Assembly (NCBI GenBank): GCA_031262365.1
Contig: JAISHW010000068.1
Span: forward strand, 1-60,368
Direction: 5' to 3'
Length of the DNA: 60,368 nt
From: Lentimicrobiaceae bacterium
Lineage (GTDB): Bacteria; Bacteroidota; Bacteroidia; Bacteroidales; F082
Of this stretch, positions 16,260-26,064 are shown piece by piece. The notes below the pieces were generated by a model that made no database searches, had not been told where the DNA came from, and worked only from the letters and a program-made list of their open reading frames with translations. Both the position numbers and the translations under genes were made by a program. Within the stretch, counting starts at the first letter, position 1; each line of letters opens with the position of its first letter.

Positions 16260-18656
16260 TTATTTTTGTATGGTTTCCGAAATAATTTTTTCGGCTTCGA
16301 TAGCGTCTTCGTCGTCGATATTGACATCGACAGTCGTTTCTTTGAATCTTTTGGTGGTTACCCATTTATCTAACGATAATAACAAAGCCGGAAATAAGAA
16401 TAAATTCGAAAGCATGGCGATAAAAAGCGTAAATGGTACTAAATAGCCAATTGTTTCAATGCCACCAAATGAGGACAGCATAAAAATTCCAAAACCGAAA
16501 AACAATACAATAGCCGAATAAATCATGCTGTATCCTGTTTCGCGTAAAGCGGCAATAACCGAGTCTTTAATATTTCCGTTATGATATTTTAATTGCAAAC
16601 GATAGTGCGACAAAAAGTGAATCGTATTGTCGACACTGATACCTAATGCGATGCTGAAAATAAGTATGGTCGATGGTTTTATCGAAATTCCCGCGTAACC
16701 CATCAAAGCAGCCGTAAGTAATTGTGGAATCAGGTTTGGGATGAGCGCGATAAGAACCATTTTGAACGATGAAAATGTGATCAGCATCAAAATGGCGATA
16801 ATGACTAATGCCAACAACAGCGACGAAAGCAGGTTCTTTACCATGTAATTTGTTCCTTCTAAGAAAACCAAGCTACTTCCTGTCAGTGTAACATCGTATT
16901 CTTCAGAAGGAAAAATATGTTTTATTTTTGGCTGCAACGATTTTTGAATGCTATCAATTTCGGGTGTTGTAACGTTTGCCATTTGTACGCTGACTCGCGT
17001 TCTCTGCATTTCAGAATCGAAAAACGAATTGACAATCGGAATATTGCTTTTTTCTTGTATATCAGGTAAATACGACAACATAAATTGTAATTCCTGATGG
17101 CTGGGTAAGGTGTAATATTTTTTGTTGCCTTGATAAAATGCTTGTTTTGAAAATTTCAATACTTCGACAATCGATAATGGTTTGCTAAATTGCGTGTATT
17201 CGGCTAACGAATCTTGTAATTGCTGGATTTTGGATATTGTTGTTGTGCGCAAAATTCCTTTTTTCTTGTGTGTATCGATTACAATTTCGAATGGCATTAC
17301 GCCATTAAAGTTTTTTTCGAAAAAAACAAGATCTTTGTATAAGCGGTCTTTATGCGAAATATCATCGACCATTCGACCGGTAGTGCGTAATTTCGCCACA
17401 CCAAAACCACCGATGAGCAACACAATAACTGTAAGTACATAGACTGCATTACGGCGGTTGCTGACAACCCGTATGATTTTGTTAAGTAAATTATGAATCC
17501 ATCCTTTTTCGAAATATTGGTATTGTGACGTTTTCGGACTTTTTAAATAACTGAAAATGATTGGAATAAGAAATAAACTAAACAAATAAACTGCTAAAAT
17601 ATTAATCGAAGCCAAAATACCAAATTCAACTAATGTCTGGTTTTTGGTAATGGTAAAAGCGGCAAAACCGGCAGCTGTGGTGGCGTTGGTAAGCAAATTT
17701 GCCAATCCAATATGTCGAATCATGCGACTTAACGCCTTGATTTTGTTTTGATGAGAATGAAACTCGCTATAATATTTATTGAGTAAAAAAATGGAGTTTT
17801 CGACACCGATAATAATCAACAAAGGCGGAAGAACAGCGGTATAAATCGTGATTTGATAGCCTAAAAGTGCCATGGTTCCGAACATGAAAATAACAGAAAG
17901 CAGCACAATCGTTATGATGAAAAGCACTGTTTTTTTCGATCGGAAAAAGGCGTAAAGAATTAGAGCCGCTACAAAAACCGAAAAACACACAAACAAAATC
18001 AATTCGTCTTGAATTTTTTTTGTGGTCATTGTTCGGATGTATGGCATTCCGGAAATATGAACTTTGATATTTTTTGTTTCGGAATAAGCGTCTAAAATAT
18101 CTTTGATTTCGTAAATTAATCCGATTCGATTTTTGGTGTTCAATACGTCTTTATCGAGCGTAATCATCATGATCGACACCTTATTTTCGTCGTTGAAAAG
18201 AAATTCGTCGTAAAAAGCAAGTTGGTCAATTTGCTTCTTAATCGAATCAACTTCAGCTTGTGTTTGTGGTTTTTCAGGCGCAATCGACAAAAAATCGAAT
18301 TTTTTGATCGAATCGTTTCGCTTCAGATAAAATATATTTGTTACCGAAAGCACACCTTCGATGCCTTCAAGGTTGCGTAATTGGCAAGTCAGATCGTACC
18401 ACGCGTTGAAACGATTTAATTGAAAAAGCAGCGAATCTTGAATGCCGACAAAAATAACCGATCCGTCTTGTCCGAATTCTTTTAGAAATTTTTCATAAAC
18501 GATAATTGTCGAATCGGTGTCAGGCAACATACGCGCCATTTCGTACGACATTTTTGTTTTTGTTCCTTGCCATCCCATAAAGATGGTAATCAACCCGATA
18601 ACGACTAAATTGAAAGCACGGTTCCGTAAAATTAATCGCGTAAATTTAGTCCACAT
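16260..18656 (-). CDS. MMPL/RND-superfamily membrane transporter
   Basis: A 798-residue inner-membrane protein of the RND superfamily, in the MMPL/hopanoid-exporter-like group found next to lipid or cell-envelope genes. The layout is one N-terminal helix, a large periplasmic loop (about 40-215), five or six helices (about 218-385), a second helix start near 405, a second periplasmic loop (about 430-625), and a second block of helices. ALGISVDNTIHFLSHY in the second block and GVENSIFLLNKY in the first are the paired, sterol-sensing-domain-like motifs of the family. The substrate is unknown, though lipid export is plausible from the family. The C-terminal tail is acidic. Confidence 0.85.
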   Translation of the reverse strand: MWTKFTRLILRNRAFNLVVIGLITIFMGWQGTKTKMSYEMARMLPDTDSTIIVYEKFLKEFGQDGSVIFVGIQDSLLFQLNRFNAWYDLTCQLRNLEGIEGVLSVTNIFYLKRNDSIKKFDFLSIAPEKPQTQAEVDSIKKQIDQLAFYDEFLFNDENKVSIMMITLDKDVLNTKNRIGLIYEIKDILDAYSETKNIKVHISGMPYIRTMTTKKIQDELILFVCFSVFVAALILYAFFRSKKTVLFIITIVLLSVIFMFGTMALLGYQITIYTAVLPPLLIIIGVENSIFLLNKYYSEFHSHQNKIKALSRMIRHIGLANLLTNATTAAGFAAFTITKNQTLVEFGILASINILAVYLFSLFLIPIIFSYLKSPKTSQYQYFEKGWIHNLLNKIIRVVSNRRNAVYVLTVIVLLIGGFGVAKLRTTGRMVDDISHKDRLYKDLVFFEKNFNGVMPFEIVIDTHKKKGILRTTTISKIQQLQDSLAEYTQFSKPLSIVEVLKFSKQAFYQGNKKYYTLPSHQELQFMLSYLPDIQEKSNIPIVNSFFDSEMQRTRVSVQMANVTTPEIDSIQKSLQPKIKHIFPSEEYDVTLTGSSLVFLEGTNYMVKNLLSSLLLALVIIAILMLITFSSFKMVLIALIPNLIPQLLTAALMGYAGISIKPSTILIFSIALGISVDNTIHFLSHYRLQLKYHNGNIKDSVIAALRETGYSMIYSAIVLFFGFGIFMLSSFGGIETIGYLVPFTLFIAMLSNLFLFPALLLSLDKWVTTKRFKETTVDVNIDDEDAIEAEKIISETIQK

Positions 18657-18817
18657 AATAAATCGAGTTCATGTTTGTTTGTTATCTTTGAGCGGTCGGT
18701 TGAAAAAAACACCGGCAAAGGTAATATTTCTTCGCCGAATTGAAGAAAATGGTGCGAAATTTGCAATTTTTAACACGCTAAAAAATCGTTCGTTTTTAAA
18801 TTTTAAAAAAGAATAAA

Positions 18818-19870
18818 ATGAAAAAGAAACAAGTTATCATAGTGATTTTGAGTATTTTGATGTTTTCGTGTGCGCCCTCCGAAAACTTAGTCAAACGTCA
18901 GGCTTACAATCAGGCAATCGATGATCTGGTTCCCCGAATCCTGCAAGGAAAGGATAACGACAAAAATATCTCATTGCTGAAAACGGCTTATCACGAATCA
19001 AATCAGATTGACCACGAGCGTATTATGGAATTGAAGCAAAGTGGTGAAGCTGATATTTGGCCCGAAATATACCGCCGTTTGCAAAATATTCAAACACGCG
19101 AAGAACGCCTCAAACCACTTTCGAACGAAATAAAAGAGCGCGTGGGATACAACAATATTGATTTGTCGACTGATATTGCGGCGGCGAAAAATAAATCGGA
19201 ATTATATCTCAAAGCGCAAATCAACAGGTTGCTCGCAACAAACAACAAAAACGATGCTGTCGAAGCGCAAAAATTGATTCATCATCTCGAACAAATGAAT
19301 CCGTCGTATATGCAACTGAAAGAAATGAAATTTCGGGCAACACTGCAAAGTGCTGATTACATATTGATTCGTTTTGATAATGCTTCTGAAAAACCGATTC
19401 CAAAAGGCTTTACGGCAGAAATTTTAGATTTTTACCGCGAAGAAATCGACCAAAATTACATCAATTACGACATCGAATCGTTATCGGGAAAACAATACAA
19501 TTTGTTTATTTGGCTGATAATCGACAACATTGACGTTACACCCGAGCGTTTGCAATCGGCTTCTTTCGACGAAACAAACGAAGGTTTTACAGCAAAAGTT
19601 ACCGAGTTTATAGCTTCGAAAACAGCTTCTTTGACAGGAAGATTGGTTTTGACCGACAAAAATGGGAACATCAAATACACACAAAATATCGAATCGTCGT
19701 CGGCATTTAGCCATTCGTATGCAACTATCGAAGGCGATAAACGTGCTTGTTCGGAACAAACACTGGCACTTTTAAATGTAAAACCGGTACGCCTTCCACA
19801 AGACGAAATATTGATTCTTGATGCCGCCAAACAATTCAATCGCAAGGCACGTCAAATTATTTGGAAATAA
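18818..19870 (+). CDS. lipoprotein of unknown function
   Basis: The first 18 residues form a lipoprotein signal peptide ending at the lipobox (ILMFSC, cysteine 18), so the 350-residue protein should be anchored to a membrane. I recognise no family. The body is mostly charged helical sequence up to about residue 165 (for example KNKSELYLKAQINRLLATNN), then a strand-rich region with YILIRFDNASEKPIPKGF and LTGRLVLTDKNGNIKYTQ. The gene ends 13 bp before the dehydrogenase gene, so they may share a transcript. A TATCTTTG element at 18683-18690 could be its promoter, but the -33 part is weak. Confidence 0.75.
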   Translation: MKKKQVIIVILSILMFSCAPSENLVKRQAYNQAIDDLVPRILQGKDNDKNISLLKTAYHESNQIDHERIMELKQSGEADIWPEIYRRLQNIQTREERLKPLSNEIKERVGYNNIDLSTDIAAAKNKSELYLKAQINRLLATNNKNDAVEAQKLIHHLEQMNPSYMQLKEMKFRATLQSADYILIRFDNASEKPIPKGFTAEILDFYREEIDQNYINYDIESLSGKQYNLFIWLIIDNIDVTPERLQSASFDETNEGFTAKVTEFIASKTASLTGRLVLTDKNGNIKYTQNIESSSAFSHSYATIEGDKRACSEQTLALLNVKPVRLPQDEILILDAAKQFNRKARQIIWK

Positions 19871-19883
19871 CGTTAAAAACAAA

Positions 19884-20858
19884 ATGCAAACACCCCCAAA
19901 AGTTTTATTTATCGATACGGCACATCCTGTTCTTACCGAACGTTTGGAACAAATGGGTTATCAGTGTGATTATTTTCTTGATTATAAAAAATCTGATTAT
20001 CAACAAATTATTAAAGATTATGAAGGTGTTGTTGTTCGAAGTAAAATTCCATTAGACAAAACAATTCTGCCTTTTGCCGAAAAACTTTGCTGGATTGCAC
20101 GTGTAGGAGCCGGAATGGAAAATATTGATGTTGCTTTAGCCGAAAAACTGGGAATTGTTTGTTTGAACGCACCTGAAGGCAATCGCGATGCCGTTGGCGA
20201 ACATGCTTTGGCAATGTTGCTGGCTTTAATGAACCGTTTGCTAATTGCCGATCGTGAAGTGCGAAAAGGAATTTGGCTTCGAGCCGAAAACAGAGGTTTC
20301 GAAATCAAAGGAAAAACAGTTGGAATTATTGGTTACGGAAATACAGGAAGTGCTTTTGTACGCAAACTTTCGGGGTTCGAATGTCGCGTTCTTGCTTATG
20401 ACAAATATAAAACGGGTTTTTCGAATACGTATGTTGAAGAATCGGATATGGAAACGATTTTTCGCGAAGCCGATATTTTGAGCCTTCATCTGCCGCTTAC
20501 CGACGAAACCCATTTTATGGTCGATGCCGCTTATTTAGAGCAATTCAAAAAACCGATTTTTTTTGTTAATACATCGCGAGGACAGATTGTAAGAACAGAC
20601 GATTTGGTTCGAGCAATCGAATTTGGAAAAGTCAGGGGAGCTTGTTTAGATGTGCTCGAATTTGAAAAGTTTTCGTTCGAAGCCATTCGAAACGATGAAT
20701 TGCCTGATGCTTTTCGTAAGTTGATACAGCTGGATCAAGTCATTCTGAGCCCGCACATTGCCGGATGGACACACGAATCGAACTTGAAAATGGCAAATGT
20801 GATTGCCGATAAAGTAGCAACATTGAAGCAAAAGCCAAATTTAAAGCATTCAAGATAA
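19884..20858 (+). CDS. D-isomer-specific 2-hydroxyacid dehydrogenase
   Basis: An NAD-dependent oxidoreductase of the phosphoglycerate dehydrogenase family, 324 residues. The Rossmann motif is VGIIGYGNTGSAF. The catalytic triad regions are VNTSRGQIVRTDD (Arg), CLDVLEFE (Glu) and ILSPHIAGWTHES (His), and VARVGAG-like IARVGAGMENID lies in the substrate domain. It lacks the ACT regulatory domain of some SerA proteins, so 3-phosphoglycerate is possible but not proven as substrate. The frame is open back to 19818, inside the preceding gene, but homology and gene spacing favour the ATG at 19884. Confidence 0.88.
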   Translation: MQTPPKVLFIDTAHPVLTERLEQMGYQCDYFLDYKKSDYQQIIKDYEGVVVRSKIPLDKTILPFAEKLCWIARVGAGMENIDVALAEKLGIVCLNAPEGNRDAVGEHALAMLLALMNRLLIADREVRKGIWLRAENRGFEIKGKTVGIIGYGNTGSAFVRKLSGFECRVLAYDKYKTGFSNTYVEESDMETIFREADILSLHLPLTDETHFMVDAAYLEQFKKPIFFVNTSRGQIVRTDDLVRAIEFGKVRGACLDVLEFEKFSFEAIRNDELPDAFRKLIQLDQVILSPHIAGWTHESNLKMANVIADKVATLKQKPNLKHSR

Positions 20859-20937
20859 AAGATTACGAAATTTAGGTAAAAAAGATTTAACAGCGAAAGT
20901 GCTTAAATCAAATGCATCGTTTTTTTTTTGCTAACTT

Positions 20938-21033
20938 TGGAGCTTAGCTGAAACACCTCGTTGTCTAATCCGCAACGATCCAGCACGTTTGGCGAGGGAA
21001 CGTAACGCAGTATTTTTGATTTTAGACACTCCC
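20938..21033. repeat. diverged copy of the 120-bp terminal-inverted-repeat element
   Basis: The right half (about 20987-21033) matches the complete copies at 22635 and 28245 in the core GGCGAGGGAACGTAACGCAG and in the following T-rich end. The left end keeps only GGAGCTTA, and the centre is different, containing a small hairpin (CGTTG...CAACG). It lies in the 480-bp gap between the dehydrogenase and purA; the only other item seen there is the purA promoter candidate. Confidence 0.55.
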
Positions 21034-21104
21034 TAAAGCATAACATACAGACTTCTTAAAAACTTCCTTTTACTTGTTGAAAACAAGTGATAACAATCTG
21101 TTTT

Positions 21105-21139
21105 TTTGATGGGATTACACAGATAATTCACTACCTTTG
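21105..21139 (+). promoter_or_regulatory. candidate purA promoter
   Basis: TACCTTTG at 21132-21139 fits the Bacteroidota -7 element. A TTTG lies at 21105-21108, 23 bp upstream, slightly farther than the usual 19-21 bp. This would give a leader of about 190 nt before purA; I recognise no riboswitch in it. Confidence 0.4.
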
Positions 21140-21320
21140 AAAAACATCTATTCGATGTTTTAAAACTAAGTAATCATCTGAATCACAATAAAATCTATTA
21201 TGAAACGAAGCATGTTCCTTAGAAACGCCGAAGGCAATGAAAATATCATGCGAGTTTATTCATAAATAAAAAAAATAATAAGGTGTTCATGAATCCTTAC
21301 GGAATTCATACGACCTTTAA

Positions 21321-22622
<1,302 letters not shown>

Positions 22623-22634
22623 GAATCAAGAAAA

Positions 22635-22756
22635 GGGAGCTTCTAAAAATTCAAAAGACAAGGCTTGCGACCGAGACAAAAGCGGAGTTTACTTGGTGTA
22701 AATGAGCATTTTGGCGAGGGAGCGTAACGCAGTATTTTGGATTTTTAGAAGCTCCC
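22635..22756. repeat. 120-bp element with terminal inverted repeats, copy A
   Basis: A 122-bp copy that begins GGGAGCTTCTAAAAATTC and ends with its reverse complement, with one mismatch over about 20 nt. Its core (GGCGAGGGAGCGTAACGCAG) and the GTAAATGAGCATTTTGG segment are shared with the copies at 28245 and 46811. It is flanked by AAAA on both sides. It contains no gene, so it resembles a miniature non-autonomous element or a structured intergenic repeat. Confidence 0.75.
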
Positions 22757-22762
22757 AAAAAT

Positions 22763-24772
22763 CTAAAACAGTGTACGCAATAGCTCGTCATCAGCAACAT
22801 TCTGCAAAGTTACTTTCAGCAGCGGTTCGTTTGCCATTGCGCGCTTGATTGCAAACGCGGCTCCTTCGTTTCCTGCCCACGAACGGCGTGCGATTCCATT
22901 GTTTACGTCCCAGTGCAACATCGAAAGCAAACGACGGTCTGCATCGTCGGAGCCATCGATAAGCATTCCGAATCCGCCGTTGATGACTTCGCCCCAGCCA
23001 ACGCCTCCACCATTGTGAATCGAAACCCAAGTAGCACCACGGAACGAATCGCCAATTACGTTGTGAATTGCCATGTCGGCTGTAAAACTCGAACCATCGT
23101 AAATATTCGATGTTTCGCGGAAAGGCGAGTCGGTTCCCGATACATCGTGATGATCGCGACCCAGTACAATAGGTCCTGAAATAGCACCATTTTTTATTGC
23201 CTCATTGAATGCGCGCGCAATTTTGATACGACCTTCAGCATCAGCATATAAAATACGTGCTTGCGACCCAACAACAAGTTTGTTTTTTTGTGCTTCTTTA
23301 ATCCAATGGATATTATCAACCATTTGTTGTTTGATTTCTTGAGGTGCTTGATCTGCAATTGTTTCCAAAACTTTGCAAGCAATGTGATCGGAAGTTTCCA
23401 GATCTTTCGGGTCGGACGATGTGCAAACCCATCTGAATGGACCGAATCCGTAATCGAAGCACATAGGTCCCATGATTTCTTGAACGTATGAAGGGTATTT
23501 GAATTTTCCATTTTCGTTCATGATGTCGGCACCGGCACGCGAACTTTCGAGTAAAAAGGCATTTCCATAATCGAAAAAATACATGCCTTTTGCTGTAAGT
23601 TTGTTGATTGCTTCAACTTGTCGACACAAGGATTCTTGTACTTTTTGTTTAAATTTTCCGGGTTCATTTACCATCATATCAACCGATTGCTCGTAACTTA
23701 ATCCGGCAGGATAGTAACCGCCTGCCCAAGGATTGTGTAAGGATGTTTGGTCGGAGCCTAAATCAATATCAATGTTACGTTCGACAAGGCGTTCCCACAA
23801 ATCGACGATATTTCCAAGATAGGCAATCGAATGTGGCGTGTTTTTTGCTTTCCAAGCCAAAGCGGCATCGATTGTTTTATCAACGTCGTCAATTACTTCG
23901 TCGACCCATCCTTGTTCGTAACGTTTGTAAGCTGCTTTTGGATTGATTTCAGCCGTGATGCTTACAACACCGGCAATGTTTCCCGCTTTAGGTTGTGCGC
24001 CACTCATACCGCCAAGTCCGGATGTTACAAAGAGTTTAATACCACCTTTGTAGTTCGGATGTTGGTGTAAACGACTTGCATTTAAAACGGTAATAGTTGT
24101 TCCATGAACGATTCCTTGCGGTCCGATATACATGAACGAACCGGCGGTCATCTGTCCGTATTGCGATACACCCAACGCATTGAAGCGTTCCCAATCGTCA
24201 GGTTTTGAGTAATTTGGAATGACCATTCCGTTTGTTACAACAACACGAGGTGCGTCTTTATGCGATGGAAACAAACCAAGCGGGTGTCCCGAATAGAGTA
24301 TCAATGTTTGTTCGTCGGTCATGGTTGCTAAATACTGCATTGTGAGCAGGTATTGCGCCCAGTTTTGAAAAGCAGCACCATTTCCTCCGTAAACAATCAG
24401 TTCGTGCGGATGTTGCGCGATAGCGTTGTCGAGATTATTGCTGAGCATCAACATAATAGCACCTGCTTGACGCGATTTAAACGGAAAATTGTCGAGTTTG
24501 CGTGCGCTGATGGTATAGTCGGGGCGGAAACGATACATGTAAATACGTCCGTATTTTTCGAGTTCTTCGGCAAATTCAGGAGCTAAAACCGCATGATGTT
24601 TTTGTGGAAAATAACGTAATGCGTTTTTTAAAGCCAATCGCTTTTCTTCTTTCGAAAGAATATCTTTACGTTTTGGCGCATGATTAATATTTTTATCGTA
24701 AGGTTTCGGTTGTGGCAATTTGTCAGGAATACCCACTAAAACCTGTTTCTGAAATTCGGTTAAGTTATTCAT
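22763..24772 (-). CDS. hutU: urocanate hydratase
   Basis: Urocanase adds water to urocanate to give imidazolone propionate, the second step of histidine degradation, using tightly bound NAD as electrophile. The 669-residue product has the long form seen in Bacteroidota. Motifs include VYGGNGAAFQNWAQYLLTM, LYSGHPLGLFPSHKDAPR, QYGQMTAGSFMYIGPQG, VTSGLGGMSGAQPKA (the NAD-site glycine cluster) and FRWVCTSSDPKDL near the active site. The frame extends nine codons farther (24799), but MNNLTEFQKQVLVGIP looks like the true start. The other hut genes are not in this window. Confidence 0.93.
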   Translation of the reverse strand: MNNLTEFQKQVLVGIPDKLPQPKPYDKNINHAPKRKDILSKEEKRLALKNALRYFPQKHHAVLAPEFAEELEKYGRIYMYRFRPDYTISARKLDNFPFKSRQAGAIMLMLSNNLDNAIAQHPHELIVYGGNGAAFQNWAQYLLTMQYLATMTDEQTLILYSGHPLGLFPSHKDAPRVVVTNGMVIPNYSKPDDWERFNALGVSQYGQMTAGSFMYIGPQGIVHGTTITVLNASRLHQHPNYKGGIKLFVTSGLGGMSGAQPKAGNIAGVVSITAEINPKAAYKRYEQGWVDEVIDDVDKTIDAALAWKAKNTPHSIAYLGNIVDLWERLVERNIDIDLGSDQTSLHNPWAGGYYPAGLSYEQSVDMMVNEPGKFKQKVQESLCRQVEAINKLTAKGMYFFDYGNAFLLESSRAGADIMNENGKFKYPSYVQEIMGPMCFDYGFGPFRWVCTSSDPKDLETSDHIACKVLETIADQAPQEIKQQMVDNIHWIKEAQKNKLVVGSQARILYADAEGRIKIARAFNEAIKNGAISGPIVLGRDHHDVSGTDSPFRETSNIYDGSSFTADMAIHNVIGDSFRGATWVSIHNGGGVGWGEVINGGFGMLIDGSDDADRRLLSMLHWDVNNGIARRSWAGNEGAAFAIKRAMANEPLLKVTLQNVADDELLRTLF

Positions 24773-24889
24773 AATGTGTCTAATTGAAAAGATCGACATC
24801 GAAAAAAATGTCAGGTTACAAAGTTAGTAATAAAGGCTATATGAGGCACATGAATTTTGATGGGCGAAATCAGTAACGGAGATGATTTG

Positions 24890-25900
24890 TTAGCACGAAT
24901 TTCGGATAATCAGTTTTGTTTTGATAGCACGTTTTATTGGTTTAAAGTTTTCTTTGTGTGTTTCTTCGATACGTTTAAGTAGCAGTATGCACGCTTCACG
25001 TCCCAATTCGAAACCAAATTGGTCGACTGTTGTAAGTTCGGGTTCACTTATAGAAGCTACAACGCTATTTTCGAATCCGACAACTTTGATGTCTTCGGGT
25101 ACTTTAATGCCAAGATAGCGAGCCGCTTTCATAATCGCAATGGCAGCCATATCGTTTACGGCAAAAAATCCGGTAGGATGATTCGGTCGTTTTAAGATTT
25201 CTAAAGCTGCTTTGTAAGCTGTTTTGTAGGTGTCGGCTAACATCACAAGATTTGGGTCGTAAGGGATATTGTGATTGAGTAAGGCATCGTGGTAGCCTAA
25301 AAGGCGGTTTTTGCCAATATCAAGATGTTGAGGAGCTGCAAAGTGCGCTATGGAAGTGCATCCTTTTTCGATTATATGGTTCACGGCTACATAAGCACCG
25401 TGATAATCATCTGCAATAATTTGATCTGTATGAAGTTCGTCGGTTACGCGATCGAAAAAAACAACCGGAATTTCATTATCAATGAGTTTCTGAAAATGAG
25501 AGAAATCTTTTGTTTCTTTAGAAAATGAAATTAAAGCACCATCGACACGATTGGCTAAAACGGTATGTACATTAATTACTTCGCGTTTGTACGATTCGTT
25601 CGATTGAAAAACCATAACGCTGTAATCGTTTTTATAAGCGATTTCTTCTACTCCATTGATGATTGCCGAAAAGAAGTTGTGTTCTATCTCAGGAATAATG
25701 AGCCCGATCATACGTGTTGAATTGTTACGCAGGTTGAGTGCAATTTTATTTGGACGGTAGCCCAAAATAGCAGCCAATTCTTTTACAACAGATCGTGTTT
25801 TAGGACTAATATCGGGATGGTCTTTTAAAGCTCTTGATACAGTTGAGGTTGATAATCCAAGTTTAATAGCAATGTCTTTGATCGTCGTTTGTCGCTTCAT
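24890..25900 (-). CDS. LacI-family transcriptional regulator
   Basis: A 336-residue DNA-binding repressor or activator with a sugar-type sensor domain. The N-terminal helix-turn-helix is TIKDIAIKLGLSTSTVSRAL (residues 5-24), followed by the hinge region GYRPNKIALNLRN. The periplasmic-binding-protein fold then starts at IGLIIPEIEHNFFSAIINGVEE and includes VDGALISFSKET, VVFFDRVTDE, GFFAVNDMAAIAIMKAARYLGIKVPEDIKVVGFEN and the QFGFELGREA segment. Two genes away are a sugar MFS porter and a GH92 mannosidase, which makes control of mannoside use a reasonable guess. Confidence 0.92.
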   Translation of the reverse strand: MKRQTTIKDIAIKLGLSTSTVSRALKDHPDISPKTRSVVKELAAILGYRPNKIALNLRNNSTRMIGLIIPEIEHNFFSAIINGVEEIAYKNDYSVMVFQSNESYKREVINVHTVLANRVDGALISFSKETKDFSHFQKLIDNEIPVVFFDRVTDELHTDQIIADDYHGAYVAVNHIIEKGCTSIAHFAAPQHLDIGKNRLLGYHDALLNHNIPYDPNLVMLADTYKTAYKAALEILKRPNHPTGFFAVNDMAAIAIMKAARYLGIKVPEDIKVVGFENSVVASISEPELTTVDQFGFELGREACILLLKRIEETHKENFKPIKRAIKTKLIIRNSC

Positions 25901-25971
25901 TATGTCGAAATAGCTAATGATTTTCTAAAAAGAAATTCTTTTTCTTTGCTAAAGAAAGCGCAAGGTAATAA

Positions 25972-26043
25972 AAAAATCTCTGATTGCAATTGTTTGTAAT
26001 CAGAGATTTTTATTAAAAAAGGTGCCCAATTTGGACACCTTTT
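25972..26043 (-). terminator. two tandem hairpins after the T9SS-cargo gene
   Basis: Hairpin one pairs 25972-25985 with 25998-26011 (AAAAATCTCTGATT, perfect 14-bp stem). Hairpin two pairs 26017-26027 with 26033-26043 (AAAGGTG core). Both are flanked by A/T runs so that each could terminate transcripts from either strand. They lie directly downstream of the minus-strand gene that ends at 26065. Confidence 0.7.
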
Positions 26044-26064
26044 AGTAGGTATGTTATCTTAAAA

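Noticed and set aside
22635-22756. Insertion sequence for the 120-bp element
   Set aside because: Terminal inverted repeats exist, but there is no transposase frame in any copy, so it is listed only as a repeat.
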